The notes under the pieces were generated by a model. It was not told where the DNA came from. It did no database searches and saw only the letters and a list, made by a program, of their open reading frames with translations. Both the position numbers and the translations under genes were made by a program. A stretch of DNA of 64,000 nt, from positions 313,785 through 377,784 of the forward strand of contig CAJJDP010000060.1 of the NCBI GenBank assembly GCA_905182995.1, written 5' to 3'. The stretch is from Paramecium octaurelia. Taxonomy: Eukaryota > Ciliophora > Oligohymenophorea > Peniculida > Parameciidae. Positions 39,861 to 52,570 of the stretch are shown in pieces (the stretch's first letter is position 1; every line of letters begins with the position of its first letter).

Positions 39861-40648
39861 TCAATATGTCTTTTTGATTCTCTCTGCATTTTTTGGAGAA
39901 TCATAAATTGTAGGTGGTCTACGCATTTCATGTTAGAAGTGATTGTATTCAAAGGTTCTATTTGATCTTCTAGTGTAAGCTAATTCCATTAGGAAATCGA
40001 ACATATCATCCTATAATAGTAAATGATTTGATACTGTGCATGCATATGCAGCTTCATAAAACATGGCATAGCAGGGGTAGACTTTGGCTCTTTTCAAGTA
40101 ATCTGCTTCTGTCTTATCCATTTTGAAGTGTTCAGCCTAGTCACAATCAAACCATTTCTAAAATCTGAGAGCACACAATGTAAAATAATCTTATTAGGAT
40201 TAATAAGTAGGATAAGGAACATACACTTTCTACTTGGGAGGTAATCCAACTTAGAAGCAATTTGTTCTACCAGTAGGTGTTGTACCTCTGAATGGAAATA
40301 GACAATCCTCCAATGCCCCTATAAACCTTAATATGAATATTTTACATCCTTCGAATAATATTGTGTAGACATCATCAGGCTCCATTAATGAATATTTGTT
40401 AGCTGTAGTATCAAAATAGAAGCACTATTTATGAAATTGAGAATACTTTTGTATACAATCTGAACCAATCTTTCAATTATTCCTTTTCCCAAACAGCATC
40501 AGTTCTCAATACAAAATCCTTTTCGTAATCTTTCCAGTTGATTCCTGTAAGAATACCATAGCAAACTACCTTTGTGTGAGAAATCATAATTTGGAGGCAT
40601 TTTGTGGAAGTCTTTGGGCAGTGTCTCTAATAAAGGTTGTGTAGCCAT
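39861..40648 (-). CDS. Unrecognised cysteine-containing protein
   Basis: 245 residues with two 25-nt introns and an exact frame. Codon use is even and the sequence looks globular: MATQPLLETLPKDFHKMPPN, then DCIQKYSQFHKQCFYFDTTA, CALRFQKWFDCDQAEHFKMD, YPCYAMFYEAAYACTVSNHL. Cysteine pairs about 10 residues apart in predicted helices recall CHCH-like mitochondrial proteins, but spacing does not fit exactly. A ciliate-specific mitochondrial complex subunit would be one possibility; this is speculation. The second intron (40,470-40,494) ends in AAG and is needed to join the two helical halves. Confidence 0.65.
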
Positions 40649-40842
40649 TTTATATTGATATTTTATTTATTTATTTATATAAAAATGTATTGTAATAGAT
40701 TTAAATTTATTTCTATAAATAGACTCTTTGAGTCCATATTAGAACTCGTAATTGAAATACTATTTGGATTCTTGCTCAAAATCAAAATTAAAGATATTGC
40801 AATATTAAATAAATTGGAAAATTATAATTAATAAATATTTAA

Positions 40843-42133
40843 ATGGATCCTGAAGACGATTAAGACATCATTGATTCTATTGTTAATGGTATAATGGTTA
40901 GTAATTATAAAAGCTCTGGAAAGTGACGAAGAAAGATCGTTTTCGCCATCTCATACAAGATCAGATTCTAATAGAACTTACTCTCCATAAATCATGAGAT
41001 TGTCTTAACCCCAGTACTCAATTACATCATAAATAGATATTCGATAAAAAAAATTTAAAGTCCAATTATTGGCTTCAAATTAGATTGTTGGGCAATTTAA
41101 CCATTCAGCCTTGATGACGACCAATATTTGGATGGAGATTTAGTATGTAATAATTTTTAATATAGATCCTCAAATGCAAGGATTAAACCAATAGCAGAAA
41201 AATATAAGGTTTGTTTGAAAAAGGAAATGATGAACAAAGAGAATTTATATTTTAAAAATTATTACCCGGAATTGCAACACTTGCAAATGATATCTTTGGA
41301 AACTACGTTGTATAAAGAATCATGGAATAAGGTAATCAACAATAAAGGGAATTGATTTTTGAACATCTCTCCTAGTAAATATTGGTTTTAAGTTACAATA
41401 CATATGGATGTAGAGTGGCTCAGAAATTGTTGGAGATATCCTTCAATACTCAGAAGTTTGACCAGATATTCAAAATAATCTCAACGTAAGTCAGGAATTT
41501 GGTTATTGATACTAATGGTAATCATGTAATTTAGAAAATTGCTGAATTGTTTAAATCCCAAAGGAGTGACTGGCTTATTGAGGGTGTTTTGGGGTAGATT
41601 CAAAAATTATCTAATGACTCTCATGGATGCAGATTAATCTAACAGATATTAGAAGTATCTTCTGCTTCATAGGTAATCATATAGATTAACAAAGTTGAAT
41701 GACATTTATAAGGAATTATTATCCATTTAGGAGGAATTATGCTTATCATAATATGGGAATTATATTATTTAGATATTGTTATAGAGGGGGCCGAGTGATC
41801 TGATTTATAAAATTTAAAATGCTATTATTAAGAATTTGGAGAAGTTGAGTTGTGATAAGTTTGGAAGGTATTCAATCATAGTTAAATAGTAATGTGGTTG
41901 ATAAAAGTGTAAATATTTCAGTTTATATGAGAAAAGAAATCTTAAAGGTGTTCATGCATAACATGAATATCTTCTATAGATTATCTAATAATTGTTATGG
42001 TAATTATGTAATATAGAATTTCTGTAAATAACTTGAATATAATTAATTAATAAAATTATCATATGATTCAAGTTAATTTAATACTCAATTTGGTTAACAT
42101 GTCTATTAAACCTTATAAAAATTGAAAAATTGA
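40843..42133 (+). CDS. Pumilio/PUF RNA-binding protein
   Basis: 391 residues with five introns (22-25 nt) and an exact frame. The N-terminal 90 residues are Ser-rich and probably disordered. From about residue 95, Puf repeats follow: KDQTNSRKIQ, NDIFGNYVVQRIMEQGN, YNTYGCRVAQKLLE, IDTNGNHVIQKIAELFKS, NDSHGCRLIQQILE, SQYGNYIIQILL, CDKFGSNVVDKSV, NNCYGNYVIQNF. Each has the five-residue RNA-contact core (N-Y-x-x-Q, C-R-x-x-Q, N-H-x-x-Q and so on). PUF proteins bind 3' UTR UGUA-type elements and repress or localise mRNAs in the cytoplasm. Two introns (40,889-40,913 and 41,673-41,694) end in AAG. Confidence 0.9.
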
Positions 42134-42267
42134 TTTGATTAATAAGATAATATTTAAAATTCAAAATGAAGATTAATATAAATTTTGGATTTTAAATATT
42201 ATTTTTGTATATATTGTAAATATAAAATCTTGATATAAATAATATTTATATTATCTAAATTTTTAAG

Positions 42268-43066
42268 ATGGGCCGAGAGATTGAGAAGGTGAAGGAATAG
42301 CATGTATATCATTTGGTCATGATTGTAGGCTTCTTCAAGCAAGACGAACAAGAAGGAGAAAAAGGAGAAGAAGGAAAAACATAAAAAAAAGGAGAAGAAA
42401 TAAAAAAAAGAGGGCAAAAAACAAAAATAATAAAAGAAAAATTAATGGGGAAGGTATGGCACAATAAGGTTATATAATATCATTATTAAAGCATTACAGA
42501 CATGTATTTAAAACGTGAGGAGTTTTTGATGTGGCTCTCCGAAGTGAAGATGCTTAATATTGAAGCGATCACTCCTCAAGAAGAAAAAAAGTTTTTTGAA
42601 GAATATGTTGAATGTTATAACACTGCAACATTTCCATCAAAAAAGTTTTATAATTTCAAGGTGTGGTTTGAGAAAGAACAACTCAAGGGTCATTTACAAT
42701 AAGCAGAAATTGAAATGCTCACTTTCGATGATGAGAAGGAAAAACAGTATTCTTATTATTTTTTAAATTTTTAATAGAAAGGAACAACAAGAGTAGAAAG
42801 AATTGATAAAAAAGCAAAAATTATAAAGAGAATATTAACATCTTCACGAATTTTAGAATATTGTAATAAATTGGTTATTTATTAAGGCACAAGACATGCA
42901 AAAATAGAAACAACTTTAAGAACTCTTGAGACATCATTTTCAGATGGGTAATCATGAGGCTGCTATCAAAATTCAAAAGTAACTCAATCCTATTCATACT
43001 ATTGACATGAATCAAATCTAATAATAACCTCCAATCGACTATGACTATGATTATGAAAATTTCTGA
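42268..43066 (+). CDS. Lys-rich protein with conserved WGRYG domain
   Basis: 231 residues if the 24-nt candidate intron 42,863-42,886 is removed, 239 if kept. After MGREIEKVKEQH and a 25-nt intron comes a run of about 40 Lys/Glu residues (KEKKEKHKKKEKK). The conserved domain follows: WGRYGTISITDMYLKREEFL, MWLSEVKMLNIEAITPQEEK and CYNTATFPSKKFYNF. I recognise this tryptophan-initiated block as widespread in eukaryotes but cannot give a reliable family name. A Gln-rich helix and an acidic DYDYDYENF tail end the protein. The Lys-rich arm suggests a nuclear or RNA-bound role; that is inference. Confidence 0.75.
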
Positions 43067-43179
43067 TCCTATAACATGAATATTAACAACAAAATATTCA
43101 ATTTATAAAATATATGTTAAAGAGTATAATAAAATTAAAATGTGTAGCTGTTAATTTATATAAATAATTTGAATATCAA

Positions 43180-45043
43180 ATGGCAAAAATAATAGATAAT
43201 TACATATTAATAGAAGGAATAGGTCAAGGAACATTTGGTGAAATACACAAAGGCAGAAATTTGATATCTAAAGAAGCTGTGGCTGTGAAAACAATTAAGT
43301 TGGACAGATTTTTAAATGATTCAATATTAAAGGATATGATAATTAACGAAATCTAAGCATTGAAAAAATTAGAGGATTAACATATAGTACGAATGATCAA
43401 AATGCTAAAATCAGCAAACAATATTTATTTAGTTTATGAACACTTAAATGGGGGATCGTTAGCAAATTATTTATACGAAAAAGGTCGTCTAACAGAATAA
43501 GAGGGAAGATAGATTATGTCCAATGTATTTAAGTAATCTTTTATCCTTAATATCTAGAGGATTCAAGACCTTAAATCATGAAAAAATCATTCATAGAAAT
43601 ATCAATCCAAACAACCTATTTTTTAATGATGGGATAATCAAAATTAAAAATTTCTTTTGTTGCAAATCCCCTGCAAGTTAGAAAATATTTGATCCTGGTA
43701 TTTCTATTACATTATATCTAGAAAACTTCATATACTCTGCCCCTGAAATCCTATTAAAATCACAATAGCCATAATATGAAGACAAATGTGATATATTCTC
43801 TTTGGGATTGGTGTTTTATAAAATGTTTTTTGGATAATTGCCTTTTCCAGAAAATCTAACTTAAGATCAACTAATTGAATTGTATAAAAATTAATAATTC
43901 AATCCAATTGTTGAAGATCTATCTGAGAATACTGCCTATCTTTTAAATGGAATGCTATAAATTGACTAAGCAAGAAGAATAGAGTGGCAAACATTGTTTC
44001 ACGAAGATCAAGTACCTACTATGTCAGGTTTAGTAAATTCCACAAATACAAATTTTGCTTCTAATTATTAAATTAATTCTCAGGTATAATAATTTGAGAC
44101 TGGAGGCTAAAACTTTTATATCTCTCAACAATCTTTATAAAATCATATTACAACCAGTCCAAATGAATTAGTTAAAAGAAAAACAAATGTTTCTGATAAG
44201 GAAAATATCAAAGCTAACAAAGAAAATGATTCGGCATAAATCTTTGCTAAAACAATAGAAAAAGAACAAAGTATTTCATAATAATAGTCCCAATAATAAG
44301 TCTTATAAATTTAATAGACGAATAATAACAATAGTTCTTAGCCTAATGTTGTTAAGTAAATCCAACATTAATTAAGCGAATTAAGACACAAGTTTAACAT
44401 TATTATTCAAGGAACTTGTAAGATTGAATAGTTAGATAATTGGTCAGCCAAGATAAAAACTGAAATTTGCATGATATTCTTAATAAAAAAAGCAATTAAA
44501 TGCATAAACGAAATGCTAGACATATGCTAGAATACTGATAGATAATGGGGAATTTCAAAAAATAGATCAGAAATAATTAAGATTTTATAGAAAGATTTTG
44601 ATGATTTGATTTCTAATTACAAACATGTTAAATAAATGGTATAAAATTAATGTATGACTTTTATAGAACACTTGTCCCCATGAGGAATTGAATACTCACG
44701 AAATGATAGATGAATAATATGTGGACAATGTATTAGTTATGATAGCAAAATAAATTGCAATGGATTTGGGATAAATTCGATCAAGTATGAGAAGTAATTC
44801 TTAAATTAAAAGCAATGTAATTGTTACATTTTATACAATTAGTCATTTAATTATGAATAAACTAGTTAAAGGAATGGAAGCTTTATTGAATCAAAATAAA
44901 GTACTTCAAACTAATACATTTTTGCAATCTTTCTAATAGATTTAGTTAAAGGAATGAATTTTGAAGACTAAAAACCTTATTTTAAAAAGTTAGAAGAATC
45001 CAAATTGCCTGAGTTATTAGACTTCAAACTCAAATCTATTTGA
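43180..45043 (+). CDS. ULK-like pseudokinase
   Basis: 594 residues with introns of 25, 28 and 26 nt and an exact frame. The N-lobe looks fully functional (IGQGTFGEIHKGRN glycine loop, VAVKTIK lysine, INEIQALKKLEDQHIVRM helix C). The C-lobe lacks both catalytic aspartates: the HRD loop is IIHRNINPNN and DFG is replaced by IKIKNFFCC. The APE region is present (YSAPEILLKS), as is DIFSLGLVFYKMFFGQLPFP. Such a protein could bind ATP or a partner without phosphotransfer, as in ULK4 or other scaffolding pseudokinases. After a Gln/Asn-rich linker, the last 220 residues are helical and may form a partner-binding domain. Gene frame is clean throughout, so it is not a pseudogene. Confidence 0.85.
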
Positions 45044-45082
45044 TTGTATTTTATAATAAACATAATAAATAAAATTAATTTA

Positions 45083-46914
45083 ATGATCTAAAAAACTGAG
45101 TACTTAACTGATGAAGCCAAAGAAAGGGAATATAGAATTTAAAGTAAGGATGGTTTATATTAATCAAGGAATGGAAAAATAATTGATTGAAAATTAATTT
45201 ATCAAGCAAACATATCCCAGAAAATACGATTATACTCATTCGAAAAATAATTATGCAGTTCCAATAAATCAATTAGATTATAAGTCGTTTTATCAATCCT
45301 ACATGCCTTTAGAATAATAATAGATGCGTTCTCAGAATTTATAATTTTCTTCAAATAAAATTTCCTCATTTAAGTTAAGCTATGATAACAATGACAAGGA
45401 TTCAACTCCTAATAAAAAGCAACAATAATTACAGTATAGAGACATTTTATAAAAATAAGTTGAAGAAAAGCAAAATTTATTAAAATAACAAAAGACAAAG
45501 CATGAATGCACTGATATCTTTACTAATAATTAGTACAGCACACCAAATAATAAAAAGAGCAGTTTAAGTAAGGCTGAATATTAGAATTATTTATAATTGT
45601 AAATTTAAGAAAAATAAAGTAGTAATAAAATTTTTATTACACCTATTAAAAATTAATAAAAGGTAGAGGAGTAGAATAAGGATAAAAATGCTAAAGAATC
45701 AAAGGAATTTTAGATAATTTAAAAGCAATTATAATAATATTAGGAAGAAAAACAATAAAAAGATCGAAAGCTTTTATTGCAGTAGAAATTTGAGGAGTCA
45801 GCATCAATTCATGAGAAAGCAAAGGATAAATCATTTTCTCCAGAGCATCATAATAAAAAGAAAAATTTAGTATAAGAAGATGAAGATGAAAAAGTTAGAA
45901 CTCAATAACAAAAAAGTTTTGTTTCGAAAATTCTAACAGAATAAATTTAGGAGAAATAAAAAAAGAGAGATGAAGAGAAGAAGCAACAAGAGACAGAAGA
46001 TAAATTGGCCGAAGAGAGATGGAAAAATGAGGTTTAAATGATGAAAGAAGAGAAAAAAAGGGAAGAAGAATTGAAAAAGGAATAACAAGGAAGTAATTGA
46101 ATTATGCTTAATGAATTATTTAGAAATTTAATAGGAAAATATTCGAATGCATTAAATGAAGCTTAGGCAACAATAAGGGAGAAGCAGAAGCAAATCAAAT
46201 ACATTATAATAATCAAAGATTGAGGAAGAATTTAAAGAAGAGTTGGAAATGATACAATAAGAAATAGAAGAGGAGTAATAATCAGTTGAAAGAATTGAAT
46301 AGTAGGAAGAAACATAGTAATAGTAATAATAATAATAATAACAATAAGAATAATTAAATGAATTACATATTCAACCGAATAAACCTTTAAGTTATGTTGA
46401 TTAATACAATCTAGAATTAGAAAAGATTAAGCAATAAATGATCTCACAATAATAATAATTGGAAAGACAAATTCATGCTGCTTTTAATTTGGCTTAAATA
46501 GGGTTATTAGAGGGAAAGAATAAAATTGAAAAAGAATTGATTTTGGAAAAAAATAAATATAATAAACATTTTAATGAAGATTATGCGATGGCTTTACTAA
46601 ATAAAAATCAAAGTAAGTATGAATATGAATTACCATTTCTGTTTAATTAAAAAATTTAGCAAGATTAAATATACAGAGATAATCTATTAGATAAGGTTCA
46701 ATTAAATACCTAATCTAAATTGATTCCCATATCTACTTAGCATAACAAGAATACGTCAACTCATTTGGCAACTCCATAGTAACGATAGATCTAAGTTCGA
46801 TCGAAATCAATATCTCAACACTCAAAGCAAAATTATCATTAATAATTAATAGACTTTTAAAAAAGTAAATAAAATGATGCTTTGAGCTAATTACTTTAAG
46901 AATATCACGAATGA
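45083..46914 (+). CDS. Large coiled-coil protein, CSPP1/CCDC66-like composition
   Basis: 591 residues with two introns (25 and 31 nt) and an exact frame. Repeated short units YRDILQKQVEEKQNLL and EYQNYLQLQIQEKQ resemble the Y-x3-L-x2-Q-I/V-x-E-K motif of CSPP1 and CCDC66-type ciliary microtubule proteins. The central 250 residues are Glu/Lys/Gln coiled coil (EKQKKRDEEKKQQETEDKLA). A poly-Gln tract at about 46,306-46,350 is built from TAA/TAG codons. The C-terminus is Ser/Gln-rich. A basal-body or axonemal role is plausible from composition only. The first intron (45,144-45,168) ends in AAG; the second opens with GTAATTG. Confidence 0.7.
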
Positions 46915-47003
46915 ATTGATAAATATCAACTAATATTAGCAATAAATTCTATGTAATCGTGTATTTTAATAAACTGATAACTCATACAAGTGATATGATT
47001 GAA

Positions 47004-47813
47004 TCAAGACATGCAACATTAACTATCTTGTTCACCTCCTTTTTTATTTTATGTTTATTATTGTGGTGAATTCTATTACAACTTCATCCCTACTTTACTT
47101 TTTTGATTTCTAATAATTATTAGACTAAATTCTTTACTAGTTTGGTTTCCCAACTCTCTGAATGATTTACCTAGTAATTAAACTAAAGCAATTTTCAATG
47201 TTAATGTTGGTTTTAGCTGAAGTTTCGATGTAAGAAATGCCGTATGATTTAGCTTGAATGATAAAATTGTGTACCCAATGCTTCTGCTTCATCTGTTGAG
47301 ACTCTTCTTTAAGAACTATCTATTTTATTTCCAACTAATATTTTATTCACTGATTCCGCTGCAAATTTATCAATCTCTTGCATCCATTATCGAATTTAGT
47401 TGAATGATTCTCTATCTGTAACATCGAAGACTATAATGATTCCTTAAGCTCCTCTGAAATTTCATTGTATAAGCAAAATACCTATAATAACTGCTTGTAA
47501 TAGTTCTAAATCTATCCTAACCTGCGGTGTCCCACTAAAATATTGGAATTATGGATGTTTACTATTTACAATTTGACAGTAGATTTATCAATTTAAAATA
47601 CTTTAATTTTCTAATGTAATTTAAGCATAAATATTTACAAAATCAACTCCAATAGTATTATAAAAATGATTGGTAAATTAGTTTTCCTATATTTTTTAAT
47701 TGTTAATTTATTACGCTAAATCTCATTAACATGCATGATTTACCAACTCCACTATTCCCAATTAATAAGACCTTAAATAAGTAATCGCTAATGATATATT
47801 GAAGCATTACCAT
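47004..47813 (-). CDS. Rab-family small GTPase
   Basis: 215 residues after six introns (22-28 nt), with an exact frame. All five G boxes are present: GNSGVGKSCM (P-loop), the effector threonine in NTIGVDF, WDTAGQDRF, GNKID and ETSAK. The C-terminus is ...SQCCMS, giving a double-cysteine prenylation site. YDYLFKV-like opening (ISDYLFKVLLIGNSGVGKSC) and effector sequence place it near the Rab1/Rab8/Rab18 group. The switch II reads GQDRF instead of GQERF, a conservative change. It regulates vesicle tethering at ER-Golgi or secretory membranes. The intron at 47,253-47,274 ends in AAG. Two in-frame ATGs (47,813 and 47,807) are possible starts. Confidence 0.93.
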
Positions 47814-47910
47814 TCTGAACTTTGTTATACATAATAATCTGACATAGTTTATCAGAATATAAAAATTAGAATTTAAGATAATTAATTATATATATATAGT
47901 ATAATATGAA

Positions 47911-50900
47911 TCAAAGGACAATGTCATATTTCGATCTTGTAACCTTGCGATTTTGAATTCTTAGTTTATTCAAAGGAGTACTGTCTTCATATTCAGCTAA
48001 TTCAGCCATTTCATTTTCAAGTTGAGCAATTTTTATCTATTGCAATTAATTTTAAAATGTATTTCTTCTAAGCACACTTCGTTTTAGAGTGATAGAGTCT
48101 TATTTTTAAAGAGAATTCTTTCTCTTCTTCCCACTACTTTAGTTACTAATCGTATCTTTAAAGCTCATTCTGCATTCATCATCATAAAGCATTCTGTTAA
48201 TAATGTTCTATGGATCTGTAAACGATAATCTTAAATTTGAGACTTCATTATCTTCCTCTCCACTGCTACTGCTGCTATAATTATCTTCAATAAAGATTCC
48301 TAATCGTTTAATCTCATGACTCTTAATGACACTTTTTTCAATTACATTTATATCTACATCAAATCTTTTAATTCTATAGAACAAAATATACAATAAACCT
48401 TTCATATTTATATATAATTTTACCTTCAAACTTTATATACAATGGTAAAGTTCTTCTTTATTTGGCATTTAACTATTTAATCTAATAATTATTTGAATTT
48501 GGAGATATGAACTCTGCAATTCTAGCTAAAGCTTCTATAAACTCAATAAATTGCATTTCAAAGTGTCTCTTTTAAGTAATTTCATCTACTTGCATCATGA
48601 TTGATTGTAAATAAATAAAATAGAGTTGTTATTCATTTATTAAGTTAGGGTAGAAATCAGAATTTTGGAGCAATACCTTTAAATCTTAGAAGGAAATAAA
48701 TTTCTCCTTAGCATATGGCTTATTTGAAAAGTTTGATGTATATGAAAATAGTTATTTTAGAAATGGCAATTTTAATCTAATTGTCATATCCATAATTTAT
48801 GTCCAATATCTTTCATCTCTCCATTATTGAGCACAACCATAATCTAAAATAAACCCAAATTATCCAGTTTAAGCTTACATCATCTTCTCAAATCCTTGAG
48901 CTATGCTTGAGCAATTTCCTTATTTAACATAGGTTTCCTTTGCTAATCTTATTAATAACTCTAAAAATTGATGTCTAACTAATGCTCTTTCTTGAATAAA
49001 TTAAGATTTAAAGTCTTTGATCACTATAGTACTAATTAAACAGATTTCCCAGTCTACTTATTTAATAAGTTGATTATTTTTAGATTAATAATAAAAACCT
49101 TAGATTGTTTAAATATTTATTCTTGGAAAATCAGTTTCGCATTACTAGGAGGCTAAATATTTATAACATGAAATGATGTATTTATAATACTTCTTTAATT
49201 ATTCCTATAATAAATAAACAGAATATACTTTCAAAGGGTTAATTTCATTATGGTTGATTAGATGTCTAATTATTTTACTGTTTTCTAGATCAGCTTCCAA
49301 GCATTATTCTAAATGCACTTCTGTATCTTCATCAAAATCCTTGAAAATTGAGTTATCTAAAGTCCATTTTCTCTTCTTAGCCAATTCTACATCAAATTCA
49401 ACGATTTTCTCAGATTCTCTTGGTTTACATTGAATGTTTGCTAAATAATGTTTCTTTTTATCAAATATGGGAGCTGACTGTTATGTATGAATCATATTAA
49501 CTGTGTGCAACGGTTAACTTTATAATAATTTGCCATTAGAATATTCCATCTGTACTCCAAAATTCCTCAATTGAGAATGTGTCTATGTTTAAATAGTCTT
49601 TTAATCCTTAGCATAAACCTAGACATTTTATACTGGATTGCTGAAAAAATATCTGATTGTTTGATTGGGTGGACACATTCTATATAGATTAAAGTTGCCT
49701 TCAGAGGATTTTTACATAAGTGATGGTTAATAATCTTCAAATTCAAGATGGATGAATATTGGATCTTCGTCTAAGAGTCCTGATTTATGTGGTTTCCATT
49801 GAAAAAGAACTTCAATCCAACCTTAACAAATCCAGCAATTCTCCAACTATAAATTGACTATATCTACACTCTAAATTCTAATGAATTCATTCTTTTTCTT
49901 TTGAGTTTGCTACTCAATCTATTACATTTATATTTCAAGCTGTTTTTTATCCTGTTCTTCTATATTGATGTCATCTTATTGTGATTCAGTAACTATTTTT
50001 TTATTTTTTTATTCTTTAAGATATCCTTTATGATTTATTTGATAATTTGAATTGCCTTCAAAATGAAATCCATAAATGATTTTATTGAACTCTAATTCAT
50101 TTGCTATTTTCTAAGAATCGTTGGCTTTGAAATCATTATGTGATAAATCCAAGTGGATCAATTCAGGATGAGGTCTGGCAATCAAATTACATATTTCATT
50201 AGTGCAATCCTTATTGCCTCCTAACTTGTTAAATGAAACATCCAAGACTTTCAACACAGCATTCTTACTTAAGCCTTTGAATAAGAATATGCCACCTTTA
50301 AATGTTATTTTATTGTAATGTAAATACAATTCCTAAATGATATTATTCTATTATTAAATATATTGAATACTTTTTTCATCATTTTCCCAAATGGCTCCAT
50401 AACTTGATCTTAGATTTAATTATGAGATAAATTAAGGATTCTTAGACATTTGTTATTTTGCAATGAATCAATTAAGTACTTTAAGCCTTAGTCTCCAATT
50501 TGATTGTTCTCTAAGTTAAGTTCAATGACGAATTAGTGTTGTCTAATTAGCAACTTCTACAAAAACAAGCATCCATTTTTGGAGATTTTATTATTTTTTA
50601 AATCCAAACTTTAAACGGACTTTGGTAATTGATCCAAAATGGTTTCCAAATCATCGTTATTAAGATTGTTCGAACTCAAACTAAGTTTTTCTAATTGGTT
50701 GAATGTTGTTGATCCTAGTCCTGCAGCAAACATCTTAATATATTATGGACTACTCAATTGACCAGCTACACAAATATCTTTTTTATTGTGATTGTCTATA
50801 ATTTGCATTTTTCTTGGCATACATTATTGTTATTCCATAGCTTTATTCAGATTTACATAAATGTTATTTGGAGTTTCATTGAATGATTGGATGTCCATAC

Positions 50901-51357
50901 ACTTTTTTGAATGCTTATAAAATCTGTAATAATCTTGAGAATTTGGAGCAGTGACTATTTCTTATCCTAGTTTCTAATAATCGATTGATTGACTTTTTTA
51001 CAAGGATTGTGTGGAGGGGAACGATATGACTGAATAGTTTTCTTTGAAGAGTTTCTTTTTTATAATTTGTTCTCTTGAGATTTCTTACACTAAATGGTAC
51101 CTGGAATTCAGGGGAGGCAGTTTGTTTTCTGATAAAATAGGTTTGGAGGGGAAGAAATGTTTATTTTGTTATTGATTGGTTAAGGTAGTGTCTTTCAGTT
51201 AAATACTTAATGGTGTGTTTGAATCAGATGTTTAAAATTCTGTTAGATCAAAAAATAGATGGTCGTCATTCTATTTCAGATTCCTAATATCCTGGTCTTT
51301 TTTGGTGTTGAGGGAGGATTTCGTGTTAATAGATGTTCCTGAAATATTTAATTTCAT
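47911..51357 (-). CDS. Large leucine-rich-repeat protein (RNI-like)
   Basis: About 1,100 residues with several introns. The N-terminal 230 residues are low-complexity. Leucine-rich repeats of the ribonuclease-inhibitor type follow: LEKLSLSSNNLNNDDLETIL, SLDLKNNKISKNGCLFLQKL, VIELNLENNQIGDQGLKYLI, LRILNLSHNQI, LHYNKITFKGGIFLFKGLSK, VLDVSFNKLGGNKDCTNEIC. The C-terminal 600 residues have no domain I recognise. They end with a Ser/Glu segment (EDNYSSSSSGEEDNEVSNL) and a basic tail (KVTRSKYDIVL) before TGA at 47,911-47,913. LRR proteins of this size in ciliates are often cilium-associated; the repeats only show protein binding. The model between 48,480 and 50,100 was followed less closely than the ends. 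Confidence 0.75.
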
Positions 51358-51440
51358 TTTTATTAAAAAAGTAGTTAATTTAACAAATAATTATTTTATT
51401 AAAGTATAATAAATAATTTATTTTAAATTCTTCCTCCAAA

Positions 51441-52532
51441 ATGAATTAAAATAAAGAAAACGAATATGTCTCAGATGTCCAAGGTTATTTCACCAACAAA
51501 TGCATGTCATCAACAAGGAGTACTTCACTACATGAGGAGAATACAATGAAGTTTAGTCGAAGCAATAATTTATTTGAATAAAAACAATAAGAATATGAAA
51601 AAGTATAACTATTTACTAGTAAAATCAGGAATTAAAGAGGAAATGGTCTGAAGTTGCTAAAGATTGGTAGAGGAATAAAAGGGATGTGAAAGTATTCCAA
51701 TTAGCTGAGTTTGGTATCCCAATAAGTGCAAGAAAATAAATTTGGCCTCTCATTGTTGGCAATAAGCTATAAATTACAAAAGAACTTTATAATATTTTGC
51801 AAACTCAAAGTAAGACTTTTAAATTGGATTAACGAAAGCCTTTGGGAAGATTGTCTTCATTCAATCACATCAAATAAGACTTAGGGAGAACCTTCAAGAA
51901 TGAAAGTACGCACATATTATTCAATATCTTTGTAAGGTCTACAAAAAATATTTCATCCAGGAGGACCGCTTAGTGAGAACTTATAATCCATTCTTGAAGT
52001 GTTTTGTCTATATCGACCTGATATTGGTTATGTGTAGGGTATGACTTATGTGGGATCAATCCTCCTAACATATTTTGATGACTATTAGGCATTTGTGATA
52101 TTTAGTAGTTTGATAACGCATCCTCAATTGATATCCATATTTATGCTTGATGAGTAGAATCTCTAAATCATATTTCAACAATTTGAAAAACTAATTAAAC
52201 TCAACATTCCTCAGGTTCACAAGCTATTTAAACAATATAATATTAATTGTACTAATTATTTGCTCGATTGGATCTTGACTCTCTTTGCAAAGCCTTTAAA
52301 TCCCGATATTGTAGGCAGAATTTGGGACAGAATGCTCTTTAATGGTACACACATTCTATGGAAATGTGGAATTGCTGTATTGAAGATATTATATCCGAAA
52401 TTCAAGGATTAGGAGAAAACATTATAGAGTTTAAAGAATCCTGATATCAAAGATGATGATTTGTTGTAAGAGATGAAGAGTATTAATTATCCATTTGAAG
52501 TTTAAGAGGTTTTAGGTAATATTGAATTATGA
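51441..52532 (+). CDS. TBC-domain Rab GTPase-activating protein
   Basis: 344 residues with two introns (26 and 31 nt) and an exact frame. The TBC domain fills most of the protein: GIPISARKQIWPLIVGNKLQ opens it, IKQDLGRTF carries the arginine finger and YRPDIGYVQGMTYVGSILL the glutamine finger, followed by IPQVHKLFKQYNI and WILTLFAKPLNPDIVGRIWD. Both catalytic residues (R and Q) are present, so it should stimulate Rab GTP hydrolysis. The N-terminal 90 residues are Ser/Gln-rich. The second intron (51,906-51,936, 31 nt) ends in AAG. It lies close to a Rab gene, but nothing shows they act together. Confidence 0.92.
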
Positions 52533-52570
52533 TATACTTCATATGCATATAATTATTCTCTCGGTGATAT

